NCBI GenBank assembly: GCA_029934875.1
Contig: JAOZLK010000051.1
Location: 1 to 13,381, forward strand
Source of the DNA: Bacteroidales bacterium
GTDB lineage: Bacteria > Bacteroidota > Bacteroidia > Bacteroidales > GCA-2748055
Direction: 5' to 3'
Length of the DNA stretch: 13,381 nt
Positions 1 through 6,847 of the stretch are shown piece by piece. The translations under genes were made by a program, and so were the position numbers. Positions within the stretch are counted from its first letter, which is position 1, and every line of letters starts with the position of its first letter. The notes beneath the pieces are model-generated. The model saw nothing but the letters and a program-made list of their open reading frames with translations, was not told where the DNA came from and made no database searches.

Positions 1-25
1 TCTGAGTAAGATCCCATCATAAATG

Positions 26-60
26 AAAAAAAAAGGCAGGTGATTTAACATCACCTGCCT
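26..60 (-). terminator. Rho-independent terminator of the leftward unit
   Basis: Read leftward, this is an 11-bp perfect stem (AGGCAGGTGAT at 34-44 pairing with 50-60) around a 5-nt loop at 45-49, followed by nine U residues (the A run at 26-34 on the given strand; its last A also forms the stem base). It is the textbook form of an intrinsic terminator for minus-strand transcription. It lies about 170 nt past the stop of the PLP enzyme gene and most likely ends the DUF6263/barrel/PLP-enzyme unit. There is no U tract on the other side, so it should act in one direction only. Confidence 0.93.
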
Positions 61-230
61 GGATAGTAATAGTTTTAGTTAGCAAGTAGAAAAGAAATAT
101 GCCTTTTCCAAAAGCAGTATTCACAAATATATGTGAATTTTATTAACAACCACCCCCAATGATGTTTTGGCAAATATTTTCTTGTTTATGTGTTGAAACT
201 TGATCTCATCAGCGTAAAGAAGGCGTTTTT
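61..230. other. Non-coding stretch between PLP gene and terminator
   Basis: This 170-base stretch has no convincing coding frame. It is AT-rich and holds a 20-bp inverted repeat at 119-138 that contains a minus-strand TATATTTG. It could simply be a long 3' UTR, or it could carry a short RNA gene ending at the terminator at 26-60. Confidence 0.6.
119..138. repeat. Inverted repeat ATTCACA-N6-TGTGAAT
   Basis: Seven-base perfect arms (119-125 and 132-138) flank a 6-nt AT spacer. The minus strand of 124-131 reads TATATTTG, an exact match to the Bacteroidetes -7 consensus TAnnTTTG. No TTTG or TTG lies at the usual spacing upstream: the nearest TTG triplets are 15 and 25 nt away. The site could therefore be an operator over a weak promoter, a small hairpin in the 3' UTR, or chance. 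Confidence 0.4.
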
Positions 231-1172
231 TTAAAAGGGAAGCTTTGAAACGTCCACATTTCCCCCTGAAAGAATCACTCCAATCCGGCGATTCTTAAAC
301 TCGGAGCTATTTCTGAAAAGAGCGGCAACAGCTACTGCACTGGAAGGCTCGATCACAATCTTCATCCTTTCCCAGATGAATTTCATGCTTTCGATGATTT
401 CAGATTCCTCCACCCTGATGATCTTACTTACGAATTTCTGAATAATTGGAAAATTCAAATCACCAAGCTGAGTTTTCAAACCATCGGCGATTGTTTTGGG
501 ATTGATACTGGCTTGTATTTTTCCTGTTTTAAGAGACAGAAAAGCATCGTCAGCTCCGAAGGGCTCGGCCCCGATGGTTTCGATATAATAACTGAGATGA
601 TTGGTGGCCAGGGCAGTTCCGGATATCAGGCCCCCACCTCCGACTGGGGCAATTACCACATCCATGGTTTCTACCTCACTGGCCATTTCCATCACGGCAG
701 TAGAGTTCCCCAGGATCACATTGATGTTGTTTGAAGGATGAATGAAGCTTGCTCCGGTTTTTTTCTGCTGGGAAAGCATGGTAGATTCTCTGTTTTTCAG
801 TCCGGGCGCACACTCAATGATATGGGCACCATAGCCGGCAACAGCCTTTCTTTTGACAGCTGGAGCATCTGAGGGCATCACGATATAAGCCTTGGTTTCA
901 AGGGATCGGGCAGCAAGGGCAAGCGCTTGCGCGAAATTCCCTGATGAATGCGTGATCACACCGCGCGCCCTCTCATCATCAGAGAGCTGCAGGATGGCAT
1001 TTATTGCCCCCCTGAACTTGAAGGCTCCCATGCGCTGAAAATTTTCACATTTGAAAAAAACTGAGGCATTAAGCATCCCGTTAATAGTTGTGGATGTGAG
1101 AACAGGAGTGTGATGCACGTAGGGTTTGACCCTTTTTACAGCTTCCTTGACATCCTTAAGTGTAGGTATCAT
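231..1172 (-). CDS. PLP-dependent serine/threonine dehydratase or serine racemase
   Basis: This is a fold-type II PLP enzyme of 313 residues without a C-terminal ACT domain, so it is the catabolic or racemase type rather than biosynthetic IlvA. Visible landmarks are the Schiff-base lysine K52 in GAFKFRGA, the SSGNF cofactor loop at 76-80, the tetraglycine phosphate loop at 178-181 and SGGN at 302-305. S77 aligns with the re-face Ser84 of mammalian serine racemase. E203, A207 and D209 align with its metal site (E210/A214/D216), so a Mg/Mn-stimulated enzyme making pyruvate and ammonia from L-serine, D-serine, or both is likely. It is cytoplasmic: no signal peptide is visible. Oddities are Phe80 where His is usual (SSGNH) and GNST at 155-158 where GQGT is usual. 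It is the last gene of the leftward unit, 59 nt after the barrel protein, with no Shine-Dalgarno sequence. Dehydratase versus racemase cannot be settled from sequence. Confidence 0.9.
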   Translation of the reverse strand: MIPTLKDVKEAVKRVKPYVHHTPVLTSTTINGMLNASVFFKCENFQRMGAFKFRGAINAILQLSDDERARGVITHSSGNFAQALALAARSLETKAYIVMPSDAPAVKRKAVAGYGAHIIECAPGLKNRESTMLSQQKKTGASFIHPSNNINVILGNSTAVMEMASEVETMDVVIAPVGGGGLISGTALATNHLSYYIETIGAEPFGADDAFLSLKTGKIQASINPKTIADGLKTQLGDLNFPIIQKFVSKIIRVEESEIIESMKFIWERMKIVIEPSSAVAVAALFRNSSEFKNRRIGVILSGGNVDVSKLPF

Positions 1173-1231
1173 TTTTCAAAAGTGATTATTGTTCACATAC
1201 AATATATGACACTCTGACGAAAAAGCAATGG

Positions 1232-1672
1232 CTATAACTTAAATCTGTAGCGGACTGTAAGCCCGAAATCAAGAAAATCATATCCGAAATTGCGGTAGAC
1301 ATTCATCATGGGCCTCCAGTCGAGGCCGAAGTTTAGGGGTGTTTTACGTAGTGTATATTCTATCCCTCCTACAGCTGCAAGACCAATTGAGAACTCGTCA
1401 TCCCACTGACCCCCAAACAGGCCCCCTCCGAAATAGGCTAGAAATTGATCATCACCGAATAGCTCCTTATGGACCTGGAAAAGAGCGGAAATATTCAATC
1501 CGTGCCGGTTATATCCCACTCCGGCTTCTATAGCATTCATGCTGTGAAGAAAGAAGCCCTTGTAGTTTATTGAGCTGGTATAGCCTGCACGAACACCGGC
1601 TGCATGTTCATAAGGCTGTGCCTGCAGGCCGAGCGGCAGCAGTAAGATTCCAAAGATGATAATGTGTTTCAT
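1232..1672 (-). CDS. Small predicted outer-membrane beta-barrel protein
   Basis: The product is 146 residues with a clear Sec signal peptide (about residues 1-18, cut after the QA of GLQAQ). The rest is alternating aromatic and glycine-rich strands (AGVRAGY, AEAGVGYN-like repeats, FGGGLFGG, GLDWRPMMN) ending in FGLTVRYRFKL. That strand pattern and the near-terminal aromatic residue suit a small beta-barrel inserted in the outer membrane. This type is common in Bacteroidota and usually annotated as hypothetical. No enzymatic motif is visible. The start lies 12 nt after the DUF6263-like stop, and an AGGAG Shine-Dalgarno sequence at 1682-1686 overlaps that stop codon, so the two are almost surely co-transcribed. 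Its function is unknown. Confidence 0.75.
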   Translation of the reverse strand: MKHIIIFGILLLPLGLQAQPYEHAAGVRAGYTSSINYKGFFLHSMNAIEAGVGYNRHGLNISALFQVHKELFGDDQFLAYFGGGLFGGQWDDEFSIGLAAVGGIEYTLRKTPLNFGLDWRPMMNVYRNFGYDFLDFGLTVRYRFKL

Positions 1673-1681
1673 AAGCTGAAT

Positions 1682-1686
1682 CTCCT
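1682..1686 (-). promoter_or_regulatory. Shine-Dalgarno site of the barrel gene
   Basis: On the minus strand the sequence TAGGAG contains both the stop of the upstream gene and an AGGAG motif 9 nt before the ATG at 1672. This supports the chosen start. It is notable because most other starts in this window lack such a motif. Confidence 0.6.
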
Positions 1687-2608
1687 ATTGAATGGTTCCT
1701 TTTACTTCATAGGCAGTTTCCGTGTAGGAGGGAATTTTCAGTCCCACCGGAAGCCGGGTGCTCTTCACAATTGTAGTTTCAATGATCAGACGCTGTTTGG
1801 AGATGCACCTGATTAACCAACCTGAGGCGACATCTGTTTGGAAATCATAGGTCTGTGTGCCAGAAACTGTTGAGCTTACCTCCCCCATGGGGAGGGTCTC
1901 TGCATACTCCTTCAGGGCGTTGATCATTCCCATGCCCTGTATGGTATGCACCTCCCCGGAGGTTTTTGTATAATAGTACCTGTTGGCAATTTCCACGGGT
2001 TTGGTATTGAAATAATAGGTCAGATCCTTGGTCCAGTTCATGATGGGCTGCACCTTGGGATAGATGTTCACAAAAAGATTAAACAGGCTTCGAAAGGCAT
2101 CCGGACCGTATGCCTCCAACAGACTGCCCATGGTTAATTCGGCCTGTTGTCTGTCCTCTGCAGGATAAGTATCCAGTTTTTGGAATATCTCTGAAAGCCC
2201 CTCCAGTGAAATCAGTTCACCGGATTCCAGCATGGATAGCCGGAACCAATATCCCTGCAAGGTGTCCACCAAATCAGTCAGGAACCGGTTATTTCCAGTT
2301 TCAGAATTGATATCAATACCCAGACCGGGTGCCAGCATGGAGAGGTGAAGTTTTTTGTATCGGACCGACATGTGCATGAGCTTCTCGCTTGAAATGGAAT
2401 CAAGCCTGAATTCCAGAAGCACGCTACTGTACATGTTAATGTCCTCGCTATTCATCGTTTCAGAACTGGTAGTCTGTTGCATCTCGATATCAAGGAGATA
2501 AACCCTGCCCGGCAAAAGCTCGTAAGAAAGCCTTGCTTCCTGGGTGAAGGAAGTTGCCGGGTTAATGACCAGCAGTAAAAGAAGGAGGCGTAAGCCAGGA
2601 CGATTCAT
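1685..2608 (-). CDS. DUF6263-like exported protein
   Basis: From the ATG at 2608 this is 307 residues, with a basic start (MNRPGLR), a leucine-rich signal peptide core and probable cleavage near residues 20-23 (ATSFTQ). The mature protein matches the general pattern of the DUF6263 family of Bacteroidota: an opening LLPGRVYLLDIEMQQT strand, alternating strands with repeated Met, a central LESGELISLEGLSEIF segment followed by a helical part, then MNWTKDLTYYF, and a late FQTDVASGWLIRCISKQRL segment. No catalytic motif is visible and the function of the family is not known. The frame stays open upstream to 2785, but residues encoded there (Tyr/Asn/Lys-rich) would place the hydrophobic core in mid-protein and would cover the hydG promoter, so 2608 is preferred. 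It is the first gene of the leftward unit and divergent from hydG. Confidence 0.72.
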   Translation of the reverse strand: MNRPGLRLLLLLLVINPATSFTQEARLSYELLPGRVYLLDIEMQQTTSSETMNSEDINMYSSVLLEFRLDSISSEKLMHMSVRYKKLHLSMLAPGLGIDINSETGNNRFLTDLVDTLQGYWFRLSMLESGELISLEGLSEIFQKLDTYPAEDRQQAELTMGSLLEAYGPDAFRSLFNLFVNIYPKVQPIMNWTKDLTYYFNTKPVEIANRYYYTKTSGEVHTIQGMGMINALKEYAETLPMGEVSSTVSGTQTYDFQTDVASGWLIRCISKQRLIIETTIVKSTRLPVGLKIPSYTETAYEVKGTIQ

Positions 2609-2644
2609 TAGTTGATAAAAATAGTAATAAAAGGGGTAAAAGAC

Positions 2645-2675
2645 TTTGTTATTCGAATAACAATATATATTTTTG
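2645..2675 (+). promoter_or_regulatory. Bacteroidetes-type promoter of hydG
   Basis: TTTG at 2645-2648 (-33 element) and TATTTTTG at 2668-2675 (-7 element, exact TAnnTTTG) are separated by 19 nt, matching the consensus known for the primary sigma factor of Bacteroides. Transcription would begin near 2682, giving a leader of about 125 nt before the ATG at 2807. Confidence 0.75.
2646..2663. promoter_or_regulatory. 18-bp perfect palindrome, probable operator over the hydG promoter
   Basis: TTGTTATTCGAATAACAA is identical to its own reverse complement. It overlaps three bases of the -33 element and fills most of the spacer up to the -7 element. The half-site TTGTTA resembles sites of the Crp/Fnr superfamily (TTGAT for Fnr; TTGTGA for HcpR-like regulators), which often respond to oxygen, nitric oxide or redox state. 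Its place between the two core elements suggests repression, though the regulator is not in the window. Confidence 0.6.
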
Positions 2676-2730
2676 TCCCACTGCGAAGTTGGCCATTCCG
2701 GCTTCAAGGTTTCAAATTTTATCTGATCCG

Positions 2731-2738
2731 AAGGAGGT
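2731..2738 (+). promoter_or_regulatory. Perfect Shine-Dalgarno-like motif without a start codon, in the hydG leader
   Basis: AAGGAGGT is a full complement of the usual 16S rRNA 3' end, but no ATG follows until 2807, 68 nt away. GTG or TTG at normal spacing is also absent. It may be chance, a ribosome standby site, or part of leader structure. Confidence 0.3.
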
Positions 2739-2806
2739 CCTGAAGGTAAAGAGCTAAAGCTGAATACTTTTATTTTTACTTCCAAGGGATCGTAATCTGA
2801 ATAGTT

Positions 2807-4231
2807 ATGATCTACGAACCACAGGTTTATGCCATTGAAGATAAGTCGAGGCTTCCCTTTATATCAACTACAGAAATTGAGGAGATGCTGCATCAGGCGA
2901 CAGCCGGGCGCACAAGGGTGCGGGAGATAATCGCCAAATCACTCTCTAAGAAACGCCTTAGCATGCAGGAAACTGCAGTCCTTATCCAGGCCACAGATTC
3001 CGAACTGGTGGAGGAGATTAAGGCCGGTGCCCGTAAGCTCAAGGAACAGGTTTATGGGAAGCGGATCGTATTGTTTGCCCCCCTTTATGTGGGTAATCTC
3101 TGTACCAATAATTGTGAATATTGTGGCTTCCGTGCAAAGAATAAAGATCAGAAGCGAACGACCCTCAGCCATTCGGAGCTGATTCAGGAAGTTGAAATGC
3201 TTGAGGATATGGGGCAGAAGCGACTGATCCTGGTCTATGGGGAACACCCAAAGTATAGCCCTGAGTTTATTGCTGAAACAGTAAGGACTGTCTACAAGGT
3301 GAAAAAGGGAAACGGAGAGATCAGGCGTGTGAATATCAATGCCGCCCCGCTTACCATCGATGGATTCAGAAAGGTTAAAGAGGCAGGGATAGGCACCTAC
3401 CAGGTGTTCCAGGAAAGCTATAACAGGGAAGCCTACTCCATTTACCATACTGGTGGTAAGAAAAAGGATTATGACTGGAGGATTTCAGCACTTGACAGGG
3501 CCCAGGAAGCCGGAATTGATGACGTTGGAATCGGGGCATTGTTCGGCCTTCATGATTGGCGTTTTGAAGTGATGGGCCTGATCAGACATGTGAACCACCT
3601 GGAGGCAGTTTTCAATGTCGGACCACATACCATTTCTTTTCCCCGCCTTCAAAAGGCCTCTAATGTGAAGTATGATCCCAAATGGATCCTTAGCGATGAA
3701 GATTTTACAAGGATGGTCGCCATTCTCAGGCTGGCAGTGCCCTATACAGGCCTCATCCTGACTGCCCGGGAACCTGCAGAAATTCGTGACGAAGTACTTC
3801 AATTCGGTGTTTCCCAGATAGATGGGGGTACCAAAATAGAGATGAAAGGCTATTCCGAACTGAAGAAGGAGCAGAACCTGGATTCCGAGCAGTTCGAAAT
3901 CAGTGACAACCGCTCCCTTGCAGAGGTGATGGATGAGCTTATTGATAAGGAATATTTGCCTTCATTTTGCACTGCCTGTTACCGTACGGGCAGGACCGGT
4001 GAACACTTTATGGAGTTTTCAGTGCCCGGATTTATAAAGCGCTACTGTAGCCCAAATGCCATACTTACCATGGCCGAATACCTGGAGGACTATGCGAAAA
4101 ATGGCACTAAAGAAAAGGGCTACCGTCTGATTAAAAAGAACCTGGAGGAGATGGAAAAAGACCAGTTTAAAGAACGATTGGAGGAGCGCCTGGAGCTGGT
4201 GAAAAAGGGAGAGCGGGACCTTTATTTTTAA
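2807..4231 (+). CDS. hydG: [FeFe]-hydrogenase maturase HydG (radical SAM tyrosine lyase)
   Basis: HydG splits tyrosine to p-cresol and dehydroglycine, converts the latter to CO and cyanide, and builds the Fe(CO)2(CN)-cysteine precursor of the hydrogenase H-cluster in the cytoplasm. The 474-residue length is normal. C99, C103 and C106 (CTNNCEYC) form the CX3CX2C site for the SAM-binding 4Fe-4S cluster. C388, C391 and C414 form CX2CX22C, the auxiliary-cluster motif that separates HydG from ThiH. Other family segments are RRVNINAAP (173-181), GIGTYQVFQESY (194-205), DDVGIGALFGLHDW (238-251) and VGPHTISFPR (271-280). The ATG at 2807 is chosen because an in-frame TGA lies at 2798-2800 and the N-terminus has the family length. 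No Shine-Dalgarno sequence precedes it. The gene stands alone: the neighbours are divergent and convergent, and hydE, hydF and hydrogenase genes are not in view. Its stop overlaps the convergent small ORF by 4 bp. Confidence 0.97.
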   Translation: MIYEPQVYAIEDKSRLPFISTTEIEEMLHQATAGRTRVREIIAKSLSKKRLSMQETAVLIQATDSELVEEIKAGARKLKEQVYGKRIVLFAPLYVGNLCTNNCEYCGFRAKNKDQKRTTLSHSELIQEVEMLEDMGQKRLILVYGEHPKYSPEFIAETVRTVYKVKKGNGEIRRVNINAAPLTIDGFRKVKEAGIGTYQVFQESYNREAYSIYHTGGKKKDYDWRISALDRAQEAGIDDVGIGALFGLHDWRFEVMGLIRHVNHLEAVFNVGPHTISFPRLQKASNVKYDPKWILSDEDFTRMVAILRLAVPYTGLILTAREPAEIRDEVLQFGVSQIDGGTKIEMKGYSELKKEQNLDSEQFEISDNRSLAEVMDELIDKEYLPSFCTACYRTGRTGEHFMEFSVPGFIKRYCSPNAILTMAEYLEDYAKNGTKEKGYRLIKKNLEEMEKDQFKERLEERLELVKKGERDLYF

Positions 4232-4509
4232 GCATGACCCGGACTAGTTTCAAAGATTAAGTTGTCAAAACCCCATGGTGCATGGTCATCCTGAAATCCA
4301 ATTCCATGGCCAAGATGAAGTTCCATATCTATTGAGGCTTCTTTTCCCATTGTCCCAAATGTTTTTAACTCCTTTGCACAGGCCTCTGTGGTAAACCCAA
4401 ATTGAAAGAAAATACAAAGCATCGCTACCAGGGTGATATATGCTATAATTCCTTGCTGTTTTCTTGAAAAATAATATCGCATTATCAAAAACTGTTTAAT
4501 TCTATTCAT
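4228..4509 (-). CDS. Small hypothetical membrane or secreted protein (doubtful)
   Basis: This 93-codon frame starts inside the end of the GH92 gene: its ATG at 4509 precedes the GH92 TAG by a few bases, an 8-bp overlap that would allow coupled translation. It ends 4 bp inside hydG on the opposite strand. The product has a basic N-terminus (about 1-24), one hydrophobic segment (about 20-40, GIIAYITLVAMLCIFFQF) and a polar tail containing FQDDHAPWGFDNLIFE. I recognise no family. It may be a real small exported protein, the remnant of a longer gene (the tail looks like the end of a beta-sandwich domain), or an accidental open frame in a 270-bp gap. The long hydrophobic helix and tight overlap favour reality only slightly. 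Confidence 0.35.
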   Translation of the reverse strand: MNRIKQFLIMRYYFSRKQQGIIAYITLVAMLCIFFQFGFTTEACAKELKTFGTMGKEASIDMELHLGHGIGFQDDHAPWGFDNLIFETSPGHA

Positions 4510-6847
4510 CTATTCCCCAACGCTTATTGGGGTCATTACCAAGCTTAAGTTTTAGCTCTCCGCCACTCGAATAAATCTCATGTGGAAATTTATAGCTTGT
4601 CCATTCCTGCCCCTTAAGTCTAGCTGATTGTATGTATGTATTGGATTTCGAATTATTTTTTGTACTAATCACAAATTTATCTCCCGTATGGTATTTGGGA
4701 TGGAGCGCAATTTCAACTTTATCAAAAAGCGGACTTGTAATCTCATAGGATGAATTTACAGAGGCGCCACCGTCCATCTGGAACAGTCCTATTGCCATTA
4801 AAACACCGAGTGCGCCCATCTGTCCCTGGTCTTCGTCACCGTTGTATCCACCGTAAGGAGTTGTACCGGAAAAAGTAGTTTCTTTTACCTCTCGTACCCA
4901 CTTTTGCGAAAGCCAGGGGGCACCACTATGATTGAACAGGTGGGCCATCTGGCACGATGGCTGATTTTCATAATCCACCCAGCTCTCAGCATGTTTACCG
5001 TGGTCGGTGATAAAATTATTTTCTTTTGCTTTTATAAAACAACTCTCCAGGTATTTTGTATATTCTTTATGACCTCCAAAAAGTTCCATTAGACCATCCA
5101 GGTCATGTGGAACATAGTTGGTATATATTGCCGAATTGCTTTCACAAAATCCTAATGTGCTAAATCCTTCGCCAATTGGTGAAAAATTTTCAATCCAGGT
5201 CCCATCCTTATTTCGGGGATGAATGAAATTTGTTTCAGGATTCCACAGGTTTTTATAATTGAGTGACCGTTGCTTGAACATTTCAAAATCATCTTTTTTA
5301 CCCAAAGCCAAAGCCAGTTGTCCTACGCACCAATCCTGAAAAGCGTATTCCATGGTCATAGAAGCACCATCCTTATGGATTCCGGATCCTTCTATGTCTT
5401 CAGGCACATATCCTCTTTCCAGGTAATATTCCATTCCTCCTCCGCGAGGTTCCTTAGTGTGCTCGTAACCGGCCCTATCACGAATACCTCCTTTAAAGGC
5501 ATTTTTGAACAAGCCCTCATAGGCCTTCTCAATATTATAATTTCGAATACCCTTGTTATAAGCCGTAGCAAAAAATGAAGCAGCCGGATCACCGATCATG
5601 ACATAAGTGTAGTTTCCCCCGGAAGGACCACGGGGTATTACACCACCATAACGGTACATCTCAACCATACTGGCACAGAAATCATCCATTACATCGGGAT
5701 AGACCATTGACCAGAGGACATTCAGTGTCCAATGGCTGCCCCACCAGGCATCAAAGTTGTATTGTTTATGTATGGGTGTGCCCTTCCCGTCCAGATCAAT
5801 CTGACGAACGACCATACTGTCCCCGGTCATGTCGCAATATTTTCCATCCACATCGCTCACAACCTTACGACCCAGCAGGGAGTGCCACAAGTCGGTATAA
5901 AATTTTGTCTTTTGTTTCTCCGTCCCTCCTTCTACTTTAATCCTACCCAATAAGTCACTCCACTCTTCTTTTGATTCTGATACAACCCGGTCGAAATCCC
6001 AGTGGGCCAGCTCTGTATCCATATTCAGCCGGGCCTGATCGATTCCAGTGTAGGAGATCGCAAGCTTCATTTTCAGAACACTCCCCTGGTTCTTATCAAA
6101 AGCAACGAAAGCACCTACATCCTTACCATGCACAGGATTCACATCCTTTGCCGCAAGTATTCCAAATTGCCATGAGCCAAATTGGGAAATAGTCTGATCG
6201 AACCTTGCAACAAAGTACACATAGGTAGCTTTTGGACGTCGCCTGGTCGGGCTCATAATACTGTATCCCACAATCTCATGCTCATTGATCACTTCCACAT
6301 AGGCCGAATCCATGGCTGAGTGCCCAAGGTATGCTCCCACATCGAAAATCACGTATTTCGTGGTATCATCCGGATAGCAATACTTGTGAAAACCGACCCT
6401 GGCAGTGGAAGTAAGTTCAGCCTGAATATGATAATCTTCCAGGTATACCTTATGATACCCTGGTTTTGCAATTTCCTGTTCGTGGCTAAATGCTGATTTG
6501 TACTCCTCCATCCCCTTATGCCCCTTGAATTCTCCAACCGTGGGCATAACCGGGATCCCTGACAATTGCCAGGCGTGTATATGCGAAAAACACCTCACAT
6601 GAAGGCTATCATAAGAATATCCTGAATTCCAGCTTCCCTTCACCCATGTGTCAGGGCTTAGACTCACCATCCCGAATGGACGCGATGCGGATGCAAAGAA
6701 AAACCATCGGGATTTATGTGTGTCCACAAAAGGATTAACATGATCAACAGGTTGAAGGGTTTTCACTGTGCAACTGCCCAGTACTGAAGCAATACAGATG
6801 GCAATTACTGTAATACTCAGGGCTTGTTGTCTCTCATTCCAGGCCAT
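4502..6847 (-). CDS. GH92-family exo-alpha-mannosidase-like lipoprotein
   Basis: GH92 enzymes are calcium-dependent inverting exo-alpha-mannosidases. This 781-residue protein has a lipoprotein signal (lipobox LGSC, Cys26), so it is membrane-anchored, in the periplasm or on the cell surface. Family signatures in order: VNPFVDTHKS (38-46), SRPFGMVSLSPDT (55-67), GYSYD (76-80), FSHIHAWQLSG (87-97), FYTDLWHSLL (316-325), GASMTMEYAFQDWCVGQLA (494-512), NYKNLWNPETNF (530-541), TNYVPHDLDGLMELFGG (576-592), ENQPSCQMAHLFNHSGAPW (627-645). Glu569 (in FCES) fits the catalytic acid. Asp671 and Asp673 in GDEDQGQ fit the two base aspartates, which are also two residues apart in characterised enzymes. Variations from the typical family are NQPSCQ for NQPSHH and GDED for GNED, so specificity is uncertain. 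The start overlaps the sigma-factor gene by 14 bp, suggesting coupled translation. The linkage it cleaves cannot be read from the sequence. Confidence 0.85.
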   Translation of the reverse strand: MAWNERQQALSITVIAICIASVLGSCTVKTLQPVDHVNPFVDTHKSRWFFFASASRPFGMVSLSPDTWVKGSWNSGYSYDSLHVRCFSHIHAWQLSGIPVMPTVGEFKGHKGMEEYKSAFSHEQEIAKPGYHKVYLEDYHIQAELTSTARVGFHKYCYPDDTTKYVIFDVGAYLGHSAMDSAYVEVINEHEIVGYSIMSPTRRRPKATYVYFVARFDQTISQFGSWQFGILAAKDVNPVHGKDVGAFVAFDKNQGSVLKMKLAISYTGIDQARLNMDTELAHWDFDRVVSESKEEWSDLLGRIKVEGGTEKQKTKFYTDLWHSLLGRKVVSDVDGKYCDMTGDSMVVRQIDLDGKGTPIHKQYNFDAWWGSHWTLNVLWSMVYPDVMDDFCASMVEMYRYGGVIPRGPSGGNYTYVMIGDPAASFFATAYNKGIRNYNIEKAYEGLFKNAFKGGIRDRAGYEHTKEPRGGGMEYYLERGYVPEDIEGSGIHKDGASMTMEYAFQDWCVGQLALALGKKDDFEMFKQRSLNYKNLWNPETNFIHPRNKDGTWIENFSPIGEGFSTLGFCESNSAIYTNYVPHDLDGLMELFGGHKEYTKYLESCFIKAKENNFITDHGKHAESWVDYENQPSCQMAHLFNHSGAPWLSQKWVREVKETTFSGTTPYGGYNGDEDQGQMGALGVLMAIGLFQMDGGASVNSSYEITSPLFDKVEIALHPKYHTGDKFVISTKNNSKSNTYIQSARLKGQEWTSYKFPHEIYSSGGELKLKLGNDPNKRWGIDE

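Noticed and set aside
119..138. Crp-type binding site
   Set aside because: The half-sites face the wrong way (TTCACA...TGTGAA rather than TGTGA...TCACA).
2616..2623. Minus-strand TATTTTTA as a -7 element for the DUF6263-like gene
   Set aside because: The final G is missing, no -33 element is at proper spacing, and the transcript would start almost on the ATG.
2609..2785. N-terminal extension of the DUF6263-like gene to an ATG at 2785
   Set aside because: It would bury the signal peptide at residue 60, encodes low-complexity Tyr/Asn/Lys-rich sequence, and overlaps the hydG promoter and palindrome.
2939..3448. Open minus-strand frame of 169 codons opposite hydG
   Set aside because: It is antisense to a confidently identified hydG and shows no protein family features.
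2807..4231. ThiH (thiazole tyrosine lyase) instead of HydG
   Set aside because: The C-terminal CX2CX22C auxiliary-cluster motif (C388, C391, C414) is specific to HydG, and no thiamine genes are nearby.
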